Shown: positions 38,514-46,646 of the stretch, in pieces
Layout of the letters: each line of letters opens with the position of its first letter
Numbering within the stretch: the stretch's first letter is position 1
Notes under the pieces: generated by a model
The model's input: the letters and a program-made list of their open reading frames with translations, nothing else
The model's database searches: none
What the model was told of the DNA's origin: nothing
Source: Planktosalinus sp963975935
GTDB taxonomy: Bacteria; Bacteroidota; Bacteroidia; Flavobacteriales; Flavobacteriaceae
Assembly (NCBI GenBank): GCA_963975935.1
Contig: CAXBIQ010000014.1
Location: forward strand, 11,450-75,449
Direction: 5' to 3'
Length of the DNA stretch: 64,000 nucleotides
Made by a program: the position numbers and the translations under genes

Positions 38514-38546
38514 GACCCGATGTTTTTTTCATCGGGTTTTCTTTTT
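38514..38546 (+). terminator. Terminator after the second TonB-like gene
   Basis: ACCCGATG and CATCGGGT form a perfect 8-bp stem around seven T residues, followed by a T-rich run. Confidence 0.88.
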
Positions 38547-38606
38547 CAATAAGTCAAAAACTTCAAAAAAAACGTATCTTTCGGCTTGAATTTTATCGTT
38601 TTGCTT

Positions 38607-40700
38607 ATGGTTTTTAGGTTTCTTTTTTCGGTAATATTTTTCTTGTCTTTGCCTCTTTTAGCTCAAGAATCTCTGGATGAATTTGAAAAATACCCCGTCT
38701 TCCCGGAATGTGAAAATGAAACAATCACAAACTTAAAATCGTGTTTTGACACAACGCTTCAGGCTTTTTTTATTGAAAATTTCACCATGCCTGAAATTGT
38801 TTCCCAAGAAGAATATAAAGGCCAGCTCGTTGTTTTTTTTGAAGTAGAACGTGAGGGCAATTTCAAAATATTGTATACAGATGCGGTTTATAAAGAATTA
38901 AAAGAAGAAGCCCAGCGGGTTTTTGACTTACTTCCCAAAATTACACCGGCAACCTACAGCGGTCGGCCCACCTATGCCCAATTTACAATGCCTGTAAAAA
39001 TTCCGCTTGAGCGCAATGCCATGATAGGGACACAGGCTGTTTCCGCTAAGGATGCTTTGCTAATTGATAAATCTGATGAATATGATGAGGTAGTCAATCT
39101 GGGTTATAGCAATGAGAAGTACAACAGCAGTATCAATGTGCCGTTATCTCATCAGGAATATGCCCGTTTTGATTATTATATGAATCAGGTGGGAAACAAC
39201 GCCCACACGGCACAAAAGCCATTTATCTATAAAGAGGTGAATACATATTTTGATATGGAAGCCCGGGATAATATGTTGTTTAAAAATAAAAGCTCCTGGT
39301 TTGGCCGAAAATTCTGGAACGAGCACATGGTTTCTTTTAAAGGTAAAAATTACTGGTTTATACTTGACCCGGGTGTTGATCTGCAGCTGGGGAGTGATTC
39401 AAATAGTGATGAATACACATACAACAATACGCGTATTGGAGTGGTGCAGGGAGGTTTGGGAAAAATGCTGAATTTCCATGCCGTGATTTATGAAAGCCAG
39501 GGACGCTTTGCAGATTATTTTAACCGTTATGCAGAATCCATTGCTGCAGATGGTGGTGGAAACCCGGCTATTATTCCCGCCTTTGGCATTGCAAAAGAAT
39601 TCAAGGAAACAGATTATGATTATCCTTTGGCGACAGGATATCTCTCCTTCAGTCCCAATGAAATGTTCAATATACAGTTTGGTCATGGAAAAAATTTCCT
39701 GGGTGATGGGTATCGCTCTTTATTTCTCAGTGATGTTGGAAGCCCCAGTCCTTACTTAAAAATAAACACAACCTTCTGGAAATTAAAATATACAAATACA
39801 TGGATGTCTTTGCGCGATGTGCGTCAGGAAGTAACCGAAGATGGCGCGTTTGAAACCAAATATATGGCAACTCACTATTTGAGTTATAATGTAAGCAAAC
39901 GGTTAAACATTGGTCTCTTTGAGAGTGTTCTTTGGGACAACAGCAATGACAGGGGCATTGATGTAAATTATTTAAATCCTGTGATTTTTTACAGGGCTAT
40001 TGAGTTTTCTACCGGCCCACGCTCAGGGAATGCACTGATAGGTTTGAGCGCAAAATACAAGGTTTCAGATAATGTGGCTGCTTATAGTCAGTTTATCATT
40101 GATGAGTTTTCTTCTGCTGATGTTTTTGGAGGTGAAAAGAGCTGGAAAAATAAATTGGGCTTTCAGGTAGGAGTCAAATATTTTAATGCTTTCAATATAG
40201 ATAACTTGTACCTTCAGGCAGAATACAATCAGGTGAGACCTTATACATATTCCCATAACACCATTGTCTTGAATTATGGTCATAACAACCAGTCCATGTC
40301 ACATTTATGGGGTTCAAATTTCAAAGAGTTTATTGGCATTGCACGTTATGAGAAAGGCCGCCTTTTTGGAAGTGCAAAGGTTGTGTTTGGTGAAAAAGGT
40401 TTTGATTTCAATGACGGAACAGACGATTTTAACTACGGTGGCGATATTTACAGGGATGAACGCGACAGGCCCGGTGATTTTGGACAAGAAATCGCCCAGG
40501 GAAATACTACCTCAATCTTTCATAGTGAAATTCAAGCCGGTTATTTAATCAATCCTTCAACCAACCTCAAGGTTTACGGAAGTTTGATTTACAGGGACTT
40601 TGACCCCACGGTAAATACTGCAACAGACTTTAAAAACACAACTACCTGGTTTAATTTTGGAATCAGGACAGACTTGTTTAATTGGTATAATGATTTTTAA
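38607..40700 (+). CDS. remB: RemB-like gliding motility outer-membrane protein
   Basis: 697 residues. Signal peptide MVFRFLFSVIFFLSLPLLAQ. Residues about 25-135 (YPVFPECE...CFDTTLQAFF...GQLVVFFEVEREGNF...AQRVFDLLPKITP) repeat the C-terminal domain of the two upstream TonB-like proteins. The rest is barrel-like with NIQFGHGKNFLGDGYRSLFLSD, similar to Wzi-type barrels and to RemB, a gliding-associated protein encoded close to sprA in Flavobacterium johnsoniae. A TTG seven codons upstream (38586) is in frame, but a promoter-like TATCTTTC at 38575-38582 would put the RNA start there; the ATG at 38607 is chosen. Name by similarity and neighbourhood. Confidence 0.78.
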   Translation: MVFRFLFSVIFFLSLPLLAQESLDEFEKYPVFPECENETITNLKSCFDTTLQAFFIENFTMPEIVSQEEYKGQLVVFFEVEREGNFKILYTDAVYKELKEEAQRVFDLLPKITPATYSGRPTYAQFTMPVKIPLERNAMIGTQAVSAKDALLIDKSDEYDEVVNLGYSNEKYNSSINVPLSHQEYARFDYYMNQVGNNAHTAQKPFIYKEVNTYFDMEARDNMLFKNKSSWFGRKFWNEHMVSFKGKNYWFILDPGVDLQLGSDSNSDEYTYNNTRIGVVQGGLGKMLNFHAVIYESQGRFADYFNRYAESIAADGGGNPAIIPAFGIAKEFKETDYDYPLATGYLSFSPNEMFNIQFGHGKNFLGDGYRSLFLSDVGSPSPYLKINTTFWKLKYTNTWMSLRDVRQEVTEDGAFETKYMATHYLSYNVSKRLNIGLFESVLWDNSNDRGIDVNYLNPVIFYRAIEFSTGPRSGNALIGLSAKYKVSDNVAAYSQFIIDEFSSADVFGGEKSWKNKLGFQVGVKYFNAFNIDNLYLQAEYNQVRPYTYSHNTIVLNYGHNNQSMSHLWGSNFKEFIGIARYEKGRLFGSAKVVFGEKGFDFNDGTDDFNYGGDIYRDERDRPGDFGQEIAQGNTTSIFHSEIQAGYLINPSTNLKVYGSLIYRDFDPTVNTATDFKNTTTWFNFGIRTDLFNWYNDF

Positions 40701-40753
40701 CCATTCCAAGAGCAAATATCCCTCTGTTAAAATAAAATAATCTGATAATAAAT

Positions 40754-40785
40754 ATTGCGTAAGCATACTCCTTGAAGTATCTTTG
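40754..40785 (+). promoter_or_regulatory. Promoter of the ctaB-oxidase assembly operon
   Basis: ATTG at 40754-40757, 20 bases, then TATCTTTG at 40778-40785. It lies inside the longest reading frame of ctaB, so the start codon must be downstream. Confidence 0.7.
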
Positions 40786-40834
40786 CACCGATTTACGGAG
40801 ACCTCATTTTTCCGTAAAGGAAAACGATAAAAAA

Positions 40835-41728
40835 TTGGAAACCAAAAAATTGCAAGTCACTTCTCATACGCTTTTCAAAGATTTTTTAGAGCTTACAAAA
40901 GTGCGCCTCTCTGTAAGTGTAGTTTTTTCATCAATTGCAGGTTATTTGCTTGGTGCGGAAGCGTTAAGTGCTCTCACGATTTTTCTCCTTGCTATTGGTG
41001 GTTATTTTATGGTGGGGGCTTCAAATGCTTATAATCAAATTATAGAAAAGGATTTGGACGCCTTGATGAGCCGCACTAAAAACAGACCTATTCCCGCTGG
41101 CAGAATGTCTGTGAATACGGCTTTTATAATTGCAAGTATTTTTACGTTGGCCGGCATAGGGGTTTTATATATTATCAATCCGAAAACAGCAATGTTTGGT
41201 GCCATCTCCATATTTATGTATGTGAGTTTGTATACTCCTTTAAAGACAAAAACACCACTTTCGGTTTTTGTGGGCGCTTTTCCCGGGGCTATCCCTTTTA
41301 TGTTGGGATGGGTGGCTGCAACCGGTGAGTTTGGCATTGAAGCCGGAACCTTGTTTATGATTCAGTTTTTCTGGCAGTTTCCACACTTCTGGGCAATAGG
41401 TTGGTTTTTGTTTGAAGATTATAAAAAAGCCGGATTTTTTATGCTCCCTACAGGCAAACAGGATAAAGGAACAGCAGTACAGGTTGTTTTGTACACCATC
41501 TGGACGCTCCTGGCTTCTTTGATACCTCTTTTTGGGGTTACCGGAAAGTTTTATATTACCCCCGTTTCAGCAATTTTTATTTTTCTTTTGGGAATATGGT
41601 ATTTATATCATTCCTTTAAATTGTATAAGAAAAGGTCATTGCAGGCAGCTAAAAAGCTCTTGTTTGTGAGTGTCGCATACATCACCCTTTTGCAAATTAT
41701 ATACGTTTTAGATAAATTTATTAGATAA
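40835..41728 (+). CDS. ctaB: Heme O synthase (protoheme IX farnesyltransferase)
   Basis: 297 residues from the TTG at 40835, with eight or nine membrane helices. It adds a farnesyl group to heme B to make heme O for the oxidase. The prenyltransferase motif NAYNQIIEKDLDALMSRTKNRPIP is clear. A longer frame opens with TTG at 40772, but the promoter TATCTTTG lies within it, so the shorter form METKKLQVTSHTLFKDFLELTK is preferred. First gene of the second oxidase cluster; the stop overlaps the next ATG (TAATG). Heme A synthase is not in this window. Confidence 0.93.
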   Translation: METKKLQVTSHTLFKDFLELTKVRLSVSVVFSSIAGYLLGAEALSALTIFLLAIGGYFMVGASNAYNQIIEKDLDALMSRTKNRPIPAGRMSVNTAFIIASIFTLAGIGVLYIINPKTAMFGAISIFMYVSLYTPLKTKTPLSVFVGAFPGAIPFMLGWVAATGEFGIEAGTLFMIQFFWQFPHFWAIGWFLFEDYKKAGFFMLPTGKQDKGTAVQVVLYTIWTLLASLIPLFGVTGKFYITPVSAIFIFLLGIWYLYHSFKLYKKRSLQAAKKLLFVSVAYITLLQIIYVLDKFIR

Positions 41729-42309
41729 TGGCATATACAGACGATACAAATGAAGTAAAAAGGCAACGGGCAAAAAAAATGATGCTTTGGTTTGCCATGA
41801 TTAGTATGGCAATGAGTTTTGCCGGACTTACAAGTGCTTATGTAGTAAGCAAAAGCAGACCGGATTGGTTGACAGATTTTCAAATACCCGAAGCGTTTTA
41901 TATAAGTTTAGGGGTTGTAATCCTGAGCAGTTTGACAATCTATCTGGCACGGGTTTCTGTACAGAAAGAAAACCATAAGGCCGGCATGGCCTTGTTAATA
42001 ATAACATTTTTGCTCGGGTTGCTGTTTATGATATTGCAATTTAACGGCTTTTCACAAATCATTGAAAACGGCTATTTCTTTACCGGAGCTGAAAGCACGA
42101 TTACCACTTCTTTTATTTATCTTGTGGTAATTTTGCACATGGGGCATATAACAGGCGCATTGATAGCGCTTTTAGTTGTAATTTATAATCATTTTAAACA
42201 AAAGTATCATAAGGGGCAAACCCTTGGTATTGAACTGGCTGAAACCTTTTGGCATTTTGTTGATATACTATGGATTTATCTGTTTTTATTTTTCTATTTC
42301 GTGAGATAA
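41728..42309 (+). CDS. Cytochrome c oxidase subunit III family protein (short form)
   Basis: 193 residues with five transmembrane helices. It lacks the first two helices of classical subunit III. The end, ELAETFWHFVDILWIYLFLFFYFV, is the standard subunit III signature, and HMGHITGALIALLVV matches an earlier helix. Its ATG overlaps the ctaB stop by one base, implying coupling. It is followed by a second, longer subunit III gene, so the two may replace one another or both be present in the oxidase. Confidence 0.92.
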   Translation: MAYTDDTNEVKRQRAKKMMLWFAMISMAMSFAGLTSAYVVSKSRPDWLTDFQIPEAFYISLGVVILSSLTIYLARVSVQKENHKAGMALLIITFLLGLLFMILQFNGFSQIIENGYFFTGAESTITTSFIYLVVILHMGHITGALIALLVVIYNHFKQKYHKGQTLGIELAETFWHFVDILWIYLFLFFYFVR

Positions 42310-42354
42310 TAAAAATGCTTATTTTTGAACCTTATTTAAAACCAAAAATACTCT

Positions 42355-43335
42355 ATGGAAGCTACTGTTGTTAAAACAGGTACCGAAGACAAAACCTGGG
42401 GTGGAGGAGACAATCCACCATTAAAAGCTAGTTATGGTAAATTGATGATGTGGTTTTTCATCCTTTCAGATGCATTAACCTTCTCAGGATTCTTGGCTGC
42501 ATATGGGTTTTCAAGGTTTAAATTCATTGATTCCTGGCCCGTGGCCGATGAAGTTTTTAATCACTTCCCTTTCTTGCATGGTGTGGATGCTCCCATGTAT
42601 TATGTGGCATTGATGACCTTCATACTTATTTTCTCGTCTGTAACAATGGTTTTGGCAGTTGATGCAGGTCACCAGATGAAAAAGAATAAAGTAGTTCTTT
42701 ATATGTTTCTCACCTTAATCGGAGGTATTATTTTCCTTGGTTCACAAGCCTGGGAATGGAAAAATTTCATTCAGGGAACTTATGGAGCTGTTGAAACCAA
42801 AGCAGGAAGTATTGTTCAATTTCTTGATACTGATGGAAAGCGTGTAGCATTGAGCGATATTGCTTTAGAGTCAACACAAAGAGAAGCGCTTGAGAGAAAT
42901 AAAGGTTTATGGTTCACAGATGATGAAACCTTAACCACATATACCCTTGAGGATATCAAAGCGGGTTTTGCAGCCAATGAAAACTTATTGGTAAGAATTC
43001 AAAAGCTGGATGAAAAAGGGCACCCTATAGTCTTAAACAGGGAAGAATCTATAGCAAAATTGAATACTGATGCTGTGCGTGTTGTGGAGGGAGCAAACCT
43101 GCATCGCAATGAGTACGGGCACCCCTTATTTGGCAATTTCTTTTTCTTTATAACAGGGTTTCACGGCTTTCACGTTTTTACAGGTGTTTTGATCAACCTG
43201 ATTATATTCTTTAACATCCTTCTGGGTACCTATGAACGCAGAGGTAGTTATGAGATGGTTGAAAAAGTTGGGTTATACTGGCACTTTGTAGATTTGGTTT
43301 GGGTATTTGTATTCACCTTCTTTTATCTTGTTTAA
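42355..43335 (+). CDS. Cytochrome c oxidase subunit III with large soluble insertion
   Basis: 326 residues. Membrane helices near 30-55, 80-105 and 115-135 come before an insertion of about 110 residues (about 143-250, with KRVALSDIALESTQREALE and LLVRIQKLDEKGHPIVLNREES). Then the conserved FITGFHGFHVFTGV and VGLYWHFVDLVWVFVFTFFYLV. The fold is subunit III; the insertion has no domain I recognise and should lie on one face of the membrane. It sits between the short subunit III and subunit IV genes. Confidence 0.92.
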   Translation: MEATVVKTGTEDKTWGGGDNPPLKASYGKLMMWFFILSDALTFSGFLAAYGFSRFKFIDSWPVADEVFNHFPFLHGVDAPMYYVALMTFILIFSSVTMVLAVDAGHQMKKNKVVLYMFLTLIGGIIFLGSQAWEWKNFIQGTYGAVETKAGSIVQFLDTDGKRVALSDIALESTQREALERNKGLWFTDDETLTTYTLEDIKAGFAANENLLVRIQKLDEKGHPIVLNREESIAKLNTDAVRVVEGANLHRNEYGHPLFGNFFFFITGFHGFHVFTGVLINLIIFFNILLGTYERRGSYEMVEKVGLYWHFVDLVWVFVFTFFYLV

Positions 43336-43353
43336 TAAAAAATAATTTGAGAT

Positions 43354-43710
43354 ATGGCACATGGCGCATCACATGAGAGTTCGGTTAAACGCATTTGGTA
43401 TGTATTTACACTGCTCTCTATCGCTACAATTGTTGAAGTAGTTTTAGGTATTATTAAGCCTCAGTTTTTGGTAGAGACCAAGTTTTTATCTATGAAACTC
43501 CTTAATTGGGTTTTCATTATCCTTACCATTTATAAAGCTTATTACATCACCTGGGCATTCATGCACATGGAAGGTGAGACAAAAGGACTTAGAAGATCTG
43601 TGGTATGGACTTCAGTGTTTTTGATTTCATATCTGGTTTTTATCCTCTTGGTAGAAGGCGACTATATATATGAAGTATACAAAAGCGGATTTGTAAAATA
43701 CAATTTTTAA
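43354..43710 (+). CDS. Cytochrome c oxidase subunit IV family protein
   Basis: 118 residues with three transmembrane helices (about 12-33, 45-66, 85-106). The pattern IWYVFTLLSIATIVEVVLGI, then YYITWAFMHMEGETKGLR, is that of the small bacterial subunit IV (COX4 pro-type). It lies 18 bases after subunit III and is followed by a terminator, so it ends the first transcription unit of this cluster. Confidence 0.9.
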   Translation: MAHGASHESSVKRIWYVFTLLSIATIVEVVLGIIKPQFLVETKFLSMKLLNWVFIILTIYKAYYITWAFMHMEGETKGLRRSVVWTSVFLISYLVFILLVEGDYIYEVYKSGFVKYNF

Positions 43711-43730
43711 ACTTGGTTAAATAAATAGTT

Positions 43731-43761
43731 AAAAGCCCTGTTAATTGCAGGGCTTTTTTTT
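43731..43761 (+). terminator. Terminator after subunit IV
   Basis: AAAAGCCCTG and CAGGGCTTTT form a perfect 10-bp stem with loop TTAATTG and a T run. The T run merges with the next promoter element. Confidence 0.9.
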
Positions 43762-43768
43762 ATTTTTG
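43761..43768 (+). promoter_or_regulatory. Promoter -7 element of the SCO-like/SCO operon
   Basis: TATTTTTG matches TAnnTTTG. It directly follows the terminator T run and lies 24 bases before the next start. Confidence 0.4.
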
Positions 43769-43792
43769 TAATCCAAAAAAAGAGACTTTACT

Positions 43793-44437
43793 GTGAAAAA
43801 ATATATGGTTTTAGGCGTGTTATTTGTACTTCCCATTACGGCTTACCTGTTTTTTTCTTCAGGGGTCAACAACTTTGCAAAGCTTCCTGTCCTCACTGAA
43901 AATGTAAAGGAACTCAACAGTTTTACTTCTCTTGACAATGAACCCGTAAGACTCGAAGGAAACATAACCATTCTGGGTTTTTTTGGAAGTGATATCAAAT
44001 CAAAATATGGTAATGTTTTTAACCTTACACACAAAATTTACAAGCCTTATTACGAGTTTGAAGATTTACAGTTTGTAACAGTTTTGGAAAAAGGAAATGA
44101 ACCATTGGTTGAAGCACTTCTCTTGGAGCTGAACAAACTTACAGATGCTTCAAAATGGAAGTTTATCTATGCGGAACCTGAAGAAATTAAATCTTTATTT
44201 CATTCATTGGAAACAAATCTGACACTCGATTCAAATCTAGGTACCACAGAAGTATTTATTATCGATAAAAATAAAAACCTTCGAGGACGTAATGACGATA
44301 AAGATGCAGGGATGCTTTATGGATACAATACCTCGTCTGTAGCAGAGCTGAACAATAAAATGAAAGATGATTTAAAAATAATGCTGGCCGAATACAGAAT
44401 GGCATTAAAAAAATATAATTCCAAAAGGGAAATATAA
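43793..44437 (+). CDS. Cysteine-free SCO/thioredoxin-like exported protein
   Basis: 214 residues from a GTG start (an ATG at 43805 would remove four residues). One N-terminal membrane anchor or signal. The rest resembles a thioredoxin/SCO fold: NITILGFFGSDIKSKYGNVFNLTHKIYKPY in the place of the SCO copper-binding segment, a central LQFVTVLEKG strand, and TTEVFIIDKNKNLRGR near the end. There is no Cys at all, so it cannot use the SCO CxxxC copper site. It directly precedes the real SCO gene (3-base gap). A structural or scaffold role in oxidase assembly is a guess. Confidence 0.75.
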   Translation: MKKYMVLGVLFVLPITAYLFFSSGVNNFAKLPVLTENVKELNSFTSLDNEPVRLEGNITILGFFGSDIKSKYGNVFNLTHKIYKPYYEFEDLQFVTVLEKGNEPLVEALLLELNKLTDASKWKFIYAEPEEIKSLFHSLETNLTLDSNLGTTEVFIIDKNKNLRGRNDDKDAGMLYGYNTSSVAELNNKMKDDLKIMLAEYRMALKKYNSKREI

Positions 44438-44440
44438 CAA

Positions 44441-45061
44441 ATGAAAAATTATTCATACATAGGTATTTCGTTTATTGTTTTAATTTTCGGGATTTGGGCT
44501 GTACCCAAAATAATAGATCACTTTAAAGAACCCGATCTTGCCATTACAGGTACTGTGCCTGAATTTTCGTTTACCAATCAACATGGGAATACTGTGACCA
44601 ATAAGACTTTCGAAGATAAAGTATATGTAGTCGAGTTTTTCTTTACGACCTGTCCCAGTATTTGTCCCATAATGAACCAAAATATGCTGAAGATTGAAAA
44701 AGATTTTTTTGGCAATCCACATTTTGGGATAGCTTCTTTTACGATTGATCCAAATACAGATACTCCTGAAGTTCTCAAAAAGTATGCAGATAATTATGGT
44801 GTATCACATCCCAACTGGCATTTTCTTACCGGTGATAAGGAAGAAATCTACGCTCTTTCTAATGAAGGCTTTAAACTTTACTCTGCTGAAGAGGAGGAGG
44901 CGCCGGGAGGGTTTGAACATTCAGGCCTCTTTGCTTTGATTGATAAAGAAGGCAACATTCGCTCCCGTTATGATGAATTTGGAAATCCTAAAATTTATTA
45001 TAACGGTCTGGAAGATTCAGAGATTAAAATGCTTAAGGAAGACATTAAAAAATTACTGTAA
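44441..45061 (+). CDS. SCO1/SenC family copper chaperone
   Basis: 206 residues. One N-terminal membrane anchor, then a thioredoxin fold with FFFTTCPSICPIMNQNM (copper-binding Cys 71 and Cys 75) and the third ligand His 160 in GGFEHSGLFALIDKEG. SCO proteins deliver copper to the CuA site of oxidase subunit II or reduce its Cys pair. All the key residues are present. It lies in a tight operon: 3 bases after the cysteine-free paralogue and 3 bases before the DUF420 gene. Confidence 0.95.
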   Translation: MKNYSYIGISFIVLIFGIWAVPKIIDHFKEPDLAITGTVPEFSFTNQHGNTVTNKTFEDKVYVVEFFFTTCPSICPIMNQNMLKIEKDFFGNPHFGIASFTIDPNTDTPEVLKKYADNYGVSHPNWHFLTGDKEEIYALSNEGFKLYSAEEEEAPGGFEHSGLFALIDKEGNIRSRYDEFGNPKIYYNGLEDSEIKMLKEDIKKLL

Positions 45062-45064
45062 TAT

Positions 45065-45598
45065 ATGCAAACTACCATCTCAAAAGAAAAAGCATACAAT
45101 AAGTGGATTATTGCTTTATCCATTATTATTCCTGTAGCGGTTGCGGTATTATTTACCATTAAAATTGAAATTCCGGGAGTGGAACGTTTGGGTTTTTTAC
45201 CGCCTATTTATGCTTCAATAAATGCGCTTACGGCCATTTTATTGATAGCTGGCGTAATTCAAATCAAAAAAGGAAACCGTCGGGCGCATGAAAATTTAAT
45301 GAAAACGGCTATTGCACTTTCCGCTCTATTTTTACTGATGTATGTGGTTTATCATATGACATCTACCTCAACACCATATGGAGGTGAAGGAACCCTCAGA
45401 ACAGTTTATTTTATCATCTTGATTTCACATATATTACTTTCCATTGCTGTTATTCCGCTGGTGTTGATTAGCTTTGTAAGAGCTTTGTCACAACGTTTTG
45501 ACAAGCATAGAAAAATTGCTAAAATCACATTTCCCATCTGGCTGTATGTGACTATAACAGGCGTGATTGTTTATATTATGATATCCCCATATTACTAA
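45065..45598 (+). CDS. DUF420 membrane protein (CtaM-like oxidase assembly factor)
   Basis: 177 residues with five probable helices. The segments GFLPPIYASINALTAILL, KKGNRRAHENLMKTAIALSALFLLMYVVYH and HRKIAKITFPIWLYVTITGVIVYIM match DUF420. Firmicute members (YozB/CtaM) are reported to be needed for aa3 oxidase function, which fits the position next to SCO. The stop overlaps the next ATG (TAATG). Confidence 0.92.
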   Translation: MQTTISKEKAYNKWIIALSIIIPVAVAVLFTIKIEIPGVERLGFLPPIYASINALTAILLIAGVIQIKKGNRRAHENLMKTAIALSALFLLMYVVYHMTSTSTPYGGEGTLRTVYFIILISHILLSIAVIPLVLISFVRALSQRFDKHRKIAKITFPIWLYVTITGVIVYIMISPYY

Positions 45599-45846
45599 TG
45601 AAATTTAAAAATTATATCCTGGCAACATTGGCTTTTCTTTTATTCCAATTGGAATCTAAAGCCCAATGCGCCATGTGCAGGGCAGTACTTGAATCTGATG
45701 TTGATGGAGCTGCAGCTGAAGGCATCAACAATGGCATTGTGTACTTGATGATATTCCCTTATTTACTCATTGGGTTGATTGGGTTTTTTATTTACAAAGC
45801 ACGTAAAAAAGCAAAGGAAGGTGAAATTACAAATCATGAAGCCTAA
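45598..45846 (+). CDS. Small exported CxxC single-helix membrane protein
   Basis: 82 residues, unrecognised. A signal peptide (to about AQ, residue 23) is followed by CAMC (24-27), a short acidic/alanine stretch, one membrane helix (about 47-68) and a basic tail. The CxxC would face the periplasm at the very start of the mature protein. Coupled to DUF420 by a one-base stop/start overlap, so a role in oxidase copper or thiol handling is possible but inferred. Confidence 0.75.
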   Translation: MKFKNYILATLAFLLFQLESKAQCAMCRAVLESDVDGAAAEGINNGIVYLMIFPYLLIGLIGFFIYKARKKAKEGEITNHEA

Positions 45847-45893
45847 CGTTTTAACAACACTTTCACATTTATTAATGTAACTATCTATAATAT

Positions 45894-45907
45894 TGTAGAC
45901 TACTACA
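45894..45907. promoter_or_regulatory. Palindrome upstream of the efflux operon (possible operator)
   Basis: TGTAG-ACTA-CTACA is a 5-4-5 inverted repeat, 31 bases before the ATPase start codon. No regulator gene is adjacent. Confidence 0.35.
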
Positions 45908-45938
45908 GTTCATTTTAGTTAACACAATATTTTTTTAG

Positions 45939-46646
45939 ATGATTGAAATCAAGTCACTTCACAAGTCCTATAAAACAGGAAGTACCTCTTTGCATGTGCT
46001 CAAAGGGATTGATTTTTCAGTAAAAGAAGGTGAAATGGTTTCAATTATGGGCTCTTCAGGTTCCGGTAAATCTACCCTTCTGAACATTTTGGGAATTCTT
46101 GATGAAGCAGATGAAGGAAGCTACACGCTCGATGGGGTTTTAATTAAAAACCTGAATGAAAAAATAGCAGCACAATACCGCAATAAATTTTTAGGTTTTA
46201 TATTTCAATCCTTTAACCTTATAAACTACAAAACGGCTTTGGACAATGTTTCCATGCCTCTTTATTACCAAGGAATGAGACGTGCCGAGCGTATGGAAAG
46301 AGCCATGCATTATCTCGATAAAGTGGGACTGGCAAACTGGGCAAGCCATTTGCCAAATGAACTTTCCGGAGGACAAAAACAACGCGTTGCCATTGCAAGG
46401 GCACTAGCTTCAGATCCAAAGGTTCTGCTCGCAGATGAGCCCACAGGGGCTCTGGACAGCACAACTTCTTATGAGGTCATGAATTTGATCCAGTCCATTA
46501 ATGATGAAGGAAAAACAATCCTGATTGTTACCCACGAAGAGGATATTGCACATATGACAAAAAGGATTGTCCATTTAAAAGATGGTCTTATCATAGACGA
46601 TACCCCCGTAGAGCAAATACGGGCTAATAGAATGCAACATGTTTGA
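45939..46646 (+). CDS. ABC transporter ATP-binding protein (MacB/LolD type)
   Basis: 235 residues. Walker A GSSGSGKST (38-46), Q-loop FQSFNLINYKTALDNV, signature LSGGQKQR, Walker B VLLADEPTGALDS and H-loop His in VTHEEDIA are all present. It belongs to the MacB/LolD/FtsE group that powers FtsX-like permeases. It is the first gene of a six-gene efflux operon, and its 3' end overlaps the first permease by eight bases. Substrate unknown. Confidence 0.95.
   Translation: MIEIKSLHKSYKTGSTSLHVLKGIDFSVKEGEMVSIMGSSGSGKSTLLNILGILDEADEGSYTLDGVLIKNLNEKIAAQYRNKFLGFIFQSFNLINYKTALDNVSMPLYYQGMRRAERMERAMHYLDKVGLANWASHLPNELSGGQKQRVAIARALASDPKVLLADEPTGALDSTTSYEVMNLIQSINDEGKTILIVTHEEDIAHMTKRIVHLKDGLIIDDTPVEQIRANRMQHV

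Noticed and set aside
40772..40834. Longer ctaB N terminus from TTG at 40772
   Set aside because: A near-consensus promoter lies inside this segment, so it would not be transcribed; the added residues are not typical of heme O synthase.
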